From contig JBJELB010000023.1 of the NCBI GenBank assembly GCA_051878935.1, positions 1 to 16,846 of the forward strand: DNA of 16,846 nt, read 5' to 3'. This DNA is from CANQDT01 sp051878935 (GTDB lineage Bacteria > Bacillota > Clostridia > Lachnospirales > Lachnospiraceae). Positions 7,601 to 15,200 of this stretch are shown here, piece after piece (within the stretch, counting starts at the first letter, position 1; every line of letters starts with the position of its first letter). Made by a program: the position numbers and the translations under genes. The notes beneath the pieces are model-generated. The model saw only the letters and a program-made list of their open reading frames with translations. It did no database searches and was not told where the DNA came from.

Positions 7601-9227
7601 TTTATCACCGAATGGTGGATATATTATTTTTGATTTTGATGCAACTCAGGAAAAACGAATTCATAGTGCTTCTATCCTGGCCAGAGCCGATCAGGTAGCC
7701 AGAATTAACGGAGCGTTGATACAGGGAAGTAATGATCTGAATGGCGATTGGGTAGATCTTACGGCAAAAGCAGTGAATACAGCGGAGTGGCAAAATCTTT
7801 CTGTTCAGAACGAAGACAAATATCGTTATATTCGTCTTTATAATGCCAATAACTGGTATGGTAATCTGGCAGAATTAGAACTATATGAAGTTGTAAATGC
7901 TTCCGAAGAACAACCATACGTCACAAATGTAAAAGGAGACGACGTGAATATATTATTTACAGATGTTGACGCGGAAAGCAGAACAATTACACTATATATC
8001 AATCGATATGAAGATATCACTGAAGTTCCATTAACATTTGAATTCAAAAATGTCGAAACAGCCAGCACACCGGCGAACGGGACAACAGTTGATTTGTCAA
8101 ATGAGAAAGAGTATGTGTTCAAATTAGGTGAGAATGAGCTGATCTATACGATTAAGACAGTAATATGTAACAATTCTATCTTTGATGGAAAATATGCAGA
8201 TCCTGATATTGCATACTTTAATGGTAAGTACTATATTTATCCTACAACAGATGGATACTCCGGTTGGAGCGGAACACAGTTTCACGTATTTTCATCTGAA
8301 AACTTAGTTGATTGGGAAGACCATGGTGTTATTTTAGATGTTGCGACAGACGATGTACCTTGGGCTGTTGGCAGTGCATGGGCACCATGTATTGCAGAAA
8401 AAAATGGAACTTATTATTTTTATTTCTGTGCAAAGCTTCCAAATGGAAAATCCTGTATCGGTGTTGCAACGGCACCAAGTCCGACAGGCCCGTTTACTGC
8501 GGAAGAAACTCCGTTATTGACCGTAGATATGTGTACAGCTGCAGGTATTTCCATGGGACAAACGATAGATCCTTCGGTAGTGATAGATGAAGGTACGCCA
8601 TATATATTATTTGGTAATGGTAAACCTGCGATAGCAGAATTAAATGAAGATATGCTGTCCATTAAGTCTGAAACACTCCAGAATTATGAAGGAGCAACTG
8701 ACTTCAGAGAGGCAATTACAGTAACAAAACGAGATGGTGTATATCATTTTACATGGTCCTGTGATGATACGGGAAGTGAAAATTATCATGTAAATTATGG
8801 AACATCCGATAGTATTTTTGGTCCGATCACGTATCAATATACACTGTTAAAGAAAGATACTTCAAAGGGAATCTTAGGAACAGGACACCACTCAATTGTG
8901 AAGCTGCCGGATCAGGATAAATATATCATCGCATATCATCGATTTGTTATGCCGGGTGATGATATTTCTTCCGGTCAGAAAGGATATAATCGAGAAACCT
9001 GTATCGATTATCTTGAGTTTGATGAAAATGGTATGATGAAGGTTGTTACACCAACATTAACCGGAATACAAACAGAAATGGACGTATACAAAATTCTTAA
9101 CGCAGCTACAGGATTAGTTTCATTAACAGAAGCTGAAAAGGCTGCAGCTGATAGGAATAATGATAATTGTATCACAGCAATAGATGCATTATTATTTGTG
9201 CAAAATGAATTAGAAGGAGAAGAATAA
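4686..9227 (+). CDS. Secreted multimodular protein: two GH43 domains, carbohydrate-binding modules, half-dockerin
   Basis: This is a 1513-aa exported arabinose/xylose-polysaccharide hydrolase candidate. The start is ATG 4686, 11 nt after AGGAGG (4669-4674) and followed by a clear signal peptide (residues 1-31, hydrophobic LLVVVMVFMI, cleavage after CKA). The frame is open back to 4545, but that stretch has no ribosome binding site and would bury the signal. Modules in order: Ig-like 36-125; GH43-1 133-435 (Asp179 in GLRDP, Asp302, Glu363 in VEGP); discoidin 443-575; LamG-like 580-798; Ig-like 810-905; discoidin 915-1071; unassigned beta module 1075-1163; GH43-2 1164-1463 (Asp1172 in YADPD, Asp1295 in IDPS, probable acid Glu1342 in FREA, GHHS near 1399-1402); half-dockerin 1463-1509 with one calcium loop. 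Both GH43 domains look catalytically complete. It is one base from the next giant gene, so the two are co-expressed. Substrate (arabinoxylan or arabinan) is inferred. Confidence 0.9.
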   Translation: MQKLQKTIACLLVVVMVFMISIPESIMLCKAEEESELQVSLNAIEIKNSDNIKGNITLPEEIDGTPLEWTSSNSDIIDVNPDNGLAPGIVNRPENGTGDASVVLTVTANSGTESASRDIPCVVRELPKEEEYEGYLFAYFTGGLESIYLAVSEDGLNWTEINRKRPVFTSTLGTKGLRDPYIIRSNEGDKYYILATDLKIANTSWGDAMQRGSKSIIIYESDDLVTWSEPRMVQVAFDTAGSAWAPEAAYNEETGEYVVFWSSNTSEDNFAKYRVYYATTRDFYTFSDPVLYTEIDNTSKIDLSVIKAQDKYFRFSSIAANTDAYPEYPNGHILMESSDTLLGEWSDVSSSSLDGQSSSHAVEGPECFKFNGEDKWCVLVDYYGGSGYYPLITNDLSSAEFEIPESYDMPDGARHGAVIPLTKTEYDNVVAGYPNQSVIYDDTEKIIPSEIFGSANGQWETSSPYSNAFDGDSTTYFDGQSNGYLGIDAGETCKLKAVKVMAREEYTTRMSGVMIQASNDKEEWKTLATITESDYLDNPDYMEIPVETNRQYRYYRLCAPVSGNCNIAEVEFYRVKALPETIIDLDFESGLNEEGYYNGGNGIAKPESTVTIEEVIVNGIASNGMSVNSADKGCLELFKNDGSSLLAGKDEITVSYWENNEDSSTSWAFFSHADASAPTYKYEKYFGIISKNTQVTVEKYNNSGSRLAEGTADITGLDAGWRHIAVVLTSEGADVYLNGEYQENYVAETTPLSTILGDSPVSYIGKSTWGGGEYSTLKMDEFKIYDGALSASQISLAMDDIDGEIVYDPALEENFNAAVDTIASKMLADNTSLSSVSSNLNLMTALDLEEGDAAIHVTWKSSDTSVISTTGVVTTPDIHSKVRLTATVSYQDFEVTKTFLATVVPVWPEVGSIQKIDIKQLIADGQVTLIDSYNSNGYEKRTAAQTKDNVLAISDGDEATFSDFRYTNTDGTLSPNGGYIIFDFDATQEKRIHSASILARADQVARINGALIQGSNDLNGDWVDLTAKAVNTAEWQNLSVQNEDKYRYIRLYNANNWYGNLAELELYEVVNASEEQPYVTNVKGDDVNILFTDVDAESRTITLYINRYEDITEVPLTFEFKNVETASTPANGTTVDLSNEKEYVFKLGENELIYTIKTVICNNSIFDGKYADPDIAYFNGKYYIYPTTDGYSGWSGTQFHVFSSENLVDWEDHGVILDVATDDVPWAVGSAWAPCIAEKNGTYYFYFCAKLPNGKSCIGVATAPSPTGPFTAEETPLLTVDMCTAAGISMGQTIDPSVVIDEGTPYILFGNGKPAIAELNEDMLSIKSETLQNYEGATDFREAITVTKRDGVYHFTWSCDDTGSENYHVNYGTSDSIFGPITYQYTLLKKDTSKGILGTGHHSIVKLPDQDKYIIAYHRFVMPGDDISSGQKGYNRETCIDYLEFDENGMMKVVTPTLTGIQTEMDVYKILNAATGLVSLTEAEKAAADRNNDNCITAIDALLFVQNELEGEE
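9072..9212 (+). other. Half-dockerin (single calcium-binding repeat) at the C-terminus
   Basis: The last approximately 47 residues before the end of the 1513-aa protein contain one dockerin type I repeat. It has a helix with TGLVSLTEAEKAA, then the loop D-x-N-x-D ending at Asp12 (Asp1489, Asn1491, Asp1493, Asp1500), followed by the helix ALLFVQNEL. The upstream partner repeat expected of a full dockerin (about 60 aa, two loops) is not recognisable; the sequence before it is GIQTEMDVYKIL. The pattern is seen; cohesin binding is not shown. Confidence 0.65.
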
Positions 9228-9228
9228 C

Positions 9229-12200
9229 ATGAGAAAATGGCGGAGGGCTATTGCAACAATCATGAGTTCTGTCATGTTAATAGGAACTGCATTTGAGTCG
9301 ATTCCGGTTCGTGCTGCTTCTGTTTTAGATGATTTGGAATTACCATACACGGTAGAGGGTTATATGATAACAGGCAATATCACATTGCCAACAAAGGTAT
9401 CCAACGATTCAAACGTAGAAATTACATGGAGTTGTGATAAACCGGAGATTATTGACGTAAACACTCATGAGTTGGATGGTAATTATGGTGCAAATTATAC
9501 ACAAATTCCGGCAGGTCTTGTTACAAGACCTGCTGAAGATACAGCTGTTACCCTGACGGCTAAAGCGACAATAGATGATCAACAATATTCACGGAATTAT
9601 TCTGTCTACGTAAAAGCTGCTCCGGAGAAGTCTTATAAAGAGATGGATGAAGATGGGGACTTTAAAGCATATTTATATGCATACTTTTCAGGAGATGAAA
9701 ATGGAAAGGAGTGTCAGCAAACTCATTTTGCAACTTCAGATGATGGTTTGAATTGGCAGAATCTTAACTATAACCGCCCGGTTATTGAATCTACATTAGG
9801 AACTAAGGGCTTACGCGACCATTTTCTGGTTCGCTCACCGGAAGGGGATCACTTTTATTTGATAGCGACGGACTTAGACGCTTCAGGTGGACAATGGTCT
9901 CAGTATTCTACAGCAGGAAGCAAGGATATTATGGTTTGGGAATCGGATGATTTAATCCATTGGTCAGACCAAAGAGCGGTTACGATTGCAGATGAGTATA
10001 CCGGATGTATGTGGGCACCAGAGACATTGTATGATGAAATAACAGGAGAATATATTGTTTATTGGTCAGGACATGATATTAATTCGGATAGTGATACCTA
10101 TGGAAAGAAAGTAGTGTACTATGTTAAAACAAGAGATTTCTATTCCTTTACACCGCAGAAGAAGTTTGTAGAGCCTGAGGAAAATGATGGAGTGATATCG
10201 GGAACGAGTGACAGCTTCATTGATACCACAATGATAGAAGGTAATGATGGCAAGTTTTATCGTGTAACAAAATATGAAGGGGTATCACCGACGCAGGTTT
10301 TTCTTGATGTAAGTGATTATCCGTTGGGAAACTTTTCAAGAGTAACAACGAATCTAAGTGAAAAAGATTTTCTTGGAACAGAGGGACCTGGATTTTTCCG
10401 CTTTAATAAGGATGACCGTGAAAAAACCGGTTATCAGTATGGTTTGATGCTGGATGGTTATAATGGACCAAATGCAGGAGTAGGCTTCTTCCCTTCCGTT
10501 ATTGAGTCATTGGATAATACAGAGTCCTTAACATTTACCAGGTTGAAGAGTGGATTTACTATGCCATCAGGTCCTAAGCATGGTGGAATAATCCAATTAA
10601 CACAGGAAGAATATGAAGCGGTAAATGAGTATTATGGAATTCATGAACCGGAATACAGTGAAGTATTACCGGAACCGGTGGCAAAATATACTTTTGAAGA
10701 GAATAACTTAACAGATATTGACGCGACATTTACTACGGGTGCCAGTTTAACAGCAGAGGCAGATGCTTCAGACAGGGTTTTGTATTTAGATGGAACAGCC
10801 GATTCTTATATGGAGATTCCTATGCTGACAGATGATAATGGTAAGCCGTTGGAATCTTATACAGTTTCTTTTGATGTCAGGAATAAGACGACAGGAAATT
10901 ACTTTAACTTGTATATTGGTGATGGTATTAGCCGTTCTACAGGCACGAATTATTTGGGACTCAAGGTTGCAGATACATTATTAGCATCTACGTCCTCAGA
11001 CTCTGTAGAGAAGAAAATTAATGTTTCCGGAACATCATCACAAGATTCATGGAAGCATTTTGATGTTGTAGTGTCAAATCGCTTTGTCCAAATCTATGAG
11101 GATTATTCTCTGGTAGGTACGTTAAAAGGCTATATTATGGAAGATATCAGTCCGGAGGTGATTCGATTTGGGTTTTCCGCATGGAGTACAGATGCAGCAT
11201 CAAAAGCATATTATGATAATGTAACATTATACTCACAGGCATTATCAGCAGCTGCAGTTTTGGCAAGTGTACCTGAGATTGCCAAACCGGATCCGATATT
11301 GAAATACACGTTTGAGGAATCTGACCTGGATTCTATCGGTGCGACGTTTACAACAGGCGCCAGTTTGGTAAAGGATGAGGAACTTGGAAGTCATGTGTTG
11401 TACTTAGATGGAACAACCGGTTCTTATATGGAGTTTCCGGCTCTAAACGATGAATCAGACAATCCATTGGAGAGATTTACTGTATCTTTAGATATCAATA
11501 ACCTTACTACAGGAAACTATTTTAATGTATATATTGGTGATGGAAGCAGTGCCAGTAAAGGAACAGGTTATTTGGGATTAAAGCTTTCGGATTCGGTATT
11601 GATATCTACTTCGGCAAATGGAACGGAGAAGAAGACAACAGTCAGTGGAGCCAATGCACAAGAACAATGGAGACATATCGATATGGTGGTCTCGGATGGC
11701 ATTGTCAAAGTATACGCTGACAGGGTATTGTTAGGAATGTTAGAAGGCTACACAATGGGAGAAATCAATGCATCGGTATTTCGTTTTGGTTTCTCAGCAT
11801 GGAGTGCAGATCAGTATTCAAAAGCATATTATGATAATATTACCATCTATGATAGAGCTTTGTCTTTGGCAGAATTGACTGCAGATGATCCTTCTTTCGA
11901 GAAGGTACAATTATCAGGAAAAGTATTTCATTATGATTTTGAAGAAATATCAGAAGAAGGTGTAGTAACAGATATTTCCGGTAACGGAAATGATGCAACA
12001 GTTGGTACGGTTACAACGACGACCTTTGGGGATAAAACTGCCCTTTCTACTGATGCATCATCAACATATGTAACGATGCCGAATAATATTTCGGATAATC
12101 TGGATGAATATACGATTTCCATGTGGGCATCTCCACAAGTGCGTGCTGCGAACATTCATAACAAGAAATTATTTAATTTTGGCAGTAATATGTATTTTGT

Positions 12201-15200
12201 GGCACAGGGTAATACATCTCACTCTTATCAGTCCTGGATGTATCAGGGAGGAATATCGAAAGATTTCACAATGAATATCGCACCTTCCAGCGTGCCAAAT
12301 TCCAATTGGAATCATGTGCTGTTAACACAAAGTGGAGATACGGTCTCCCTTTACGTCGACGGAGTGTTGTGGGGAACCATGGAGACAACCTCAAAATTAA
12401 GTGATTATCAATCGGTAAATAATTACATAGGAAAAGAATTTGCAACGAATCTTGCTGATGTAAAATTATATGATCATGCACTTTCTTATTCGCAGATTTT
12501 ATATGATGCAGCATCTGTATATGATACTTCATATGAGATATTGAATTATATTGTAAATGCATATGTCCCATTTGAAACGAATGTTTTTAAAGATGATATT
12601 AGTCTTCTTACTGCTGAGGAAGCAGCAGATGGATATACCTTATCATGGAAGTCAAGTGATGAAAGCATTGTGACGAATGATGGTAAGGTAACGAGACCGG
12701 AAGAGGGAAAGGCTGCTGTTACATTAAAAGCGACATTTTCTTTGGGTGGACAACGAATGGTGAAAGAATACGAAGTAATCATTTTAGGAAATGATTATTA
12801 TGATTTCCAAGTCGCTGTCAAAAATAAAAAAGATGTTCTTGTCCAACAAGACATGTTCGGTCTGTTTTTTGAGGATATCAACTATGCGGCAGACGGTGGA
12901 TTGTATGCGGAAATGGTAGAAAATCGCTCTTTTGAAACGATTATGCATAATAATAACGATGCAGCCACAGAAGAGACATATTTGGATTCGGGATATGCGT
13001 GGAGTGCAGTTTCCGGTACGATGGAATATCGGACAGAAGAACCATTAAATGATAAGAATCAACATTATTTATCCTTTCATGGTACAAGCTTTAAGAATAA
13101 AGCCTATGAAGGAATGTATATCGAGGAAGGAAAGAAATATAAAGTATCCTTCTATGCAAAGTCTGACAGCTACGCTGGCAGTATTCAGGCAAGTTCACAA
13201 AAAAATGACGTTGTAGGTATGTCTGGAACGATAGCTTCCGGAATTACAAATGAATGGAAAAAGTATGAAGCGGAGTTAACAGCAACAGCGACGGTGCGTA
13301 ATTCTGATTTTATCATTACATTATCACAGGAAGGTCAAGTTGATTTTGATATGATTTCTGTATTTCCTGAGGATGCTGTGTGTGGAGTTTTCCGAAAGGA
13401 TTTAGCAGAAAAATTAAAAGCATTACATCCGGGATTTCTTCGATTCCCAGGTGGTTGTGTGATTGAGGGCTGGGATTTAGACAATCGCTACCAATGGAAA
13501 AATTCAGTAGGTCCGGTTGAAGAAAGAGTGCAGAATTGGAACCGTTGGGCTACGTCCAATCGTCCAAATTATTTAGATTATAACCAGACTCTAGGTTTAG
13601 GATTCTATGAATACTTCATTCTTTGTGAATATTTAGATTGTAATGCAGTACCGGTTCTGAATGCAGGCTTATCTTGTGAATATCAAGGCAAAGAAACTGT
13701 ACCGATTTATGAAGCAGATGGTGTGACGTATACCAGTGAGTTTTGGTCCTATATTCAGGATGCCTTGGATTTAATTGAGTTTGCAAATGGTGATACTGAT
13801 ACAGAATGGGGAAGACTACGTAAAGAAATGGGCCATGAAGCATCATTCAATCTGACTATGTTGGGAATTGGTAATGAACAATGGGAATTAAATGGAAATC
13901 AATGGTATACACGATATGAGATTTTTGAAAAAGAGATTCATAAAGTGTATCCTGATATGAAATTAATCTCAACGTCAGGTCCGTCTGCTTCCGGTTCCAG
14001 TTTCAATAGTGCATGGAGTTGGATTCGTAATAATGCAGCAGAGAATGATAGTTTTACATATGCAGTGGATGAGCATTATTACATGAGTCCTGAATGGTTT
14101 TTGGCAAATGATACCCGTTATGATGGATATGACCGTAATGTGAAAGTATTTGCCGGAGAATATGCAGCACATACGACATTAACGAGTGATGCAGGTAAGA
14201 AGAACAATTTGGAATCAGCGATTGCAGAAGCTGCGTTCTTAACAGGTGTTGAACGGAATGCAGATGTTGTAACGATGGCATCCTACGCACCATTGTTTGC
14301 GCGAATCAATTATGTGCAATGGGCTCCGGATATGATTTGGTTTGATGATAAGGATTCTTATGCTTCGCCGAATTATTATGTGCAAAGTATGTATTCTAAT
14401 AATCTGGGAGATTATACATTACAGTCAGAGATAAATAATGAACTGGACAAATTCTATCAGTCAACATCATATGATGCTGAAACTGGCGATATTATTATAA
14501 AAATGGTAAATCCATATGAATTGGAACAAAAGGCTGATATTGTATTAGATGAATCTTTTGGACTGACAGGTACAGCTCAGATTCAGTTATTAACCGGAAC
14601 AGATCCTGCCCAGTATAATGCAATCAATTCTGAGAACAATATTGAAACAATTACTTTCGATATAGAAGTTGAACACAGTTTTCGTTATATTATGCCTGCC
14701 TATTCTTTTGTAGTTATGCGTGTTCATACGAGGGCAAATATGATAGATATTGTAGATGCTTCATTAGAAGATGAAACATTAACTTATGATATTGCAGTTG
14801 GTGCAGAAGCAGACAAGAGTGATGTTTATGTAGCATTATATCAGAATCATAAGCTGTTAGATGTGAAGAAAAACCAGTTAGAAGGAGCTTTCTCGGTAGC
14901 AGCCGGAAAGGAATATCAAATAAAAGCAATGGCCTGGGAACAGGATACCATGAAACCGGTAACAGACAGTGTTCAGTGGACAGTAACCGGTGGATATGCC
15001 GGAGAGCCAGATGCACAATATAGTTTATTGAGTTACACGACAGATGGTAAGGAATGTTATGGTACCTGGGCAAATGGTACTGCATTGATCGGAAACAGTC
15101 TGCATTTGGCAGTTTCTGCCGATGGTGGCGAAACATATGAAGCCTTGAATGAAGGCGTTGGTGTCTTGTTTGCTGAGGCTGATTATGAAGAGAGCAATCC

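Noticed and set aside
14714..15136. 140-codon antisense frame inside the giant gene
   Set aside because: Its composition (His/Leu/Ser-rich) is typical of reverse-complement reading of a real coding region, and no start signal or domain is seen.
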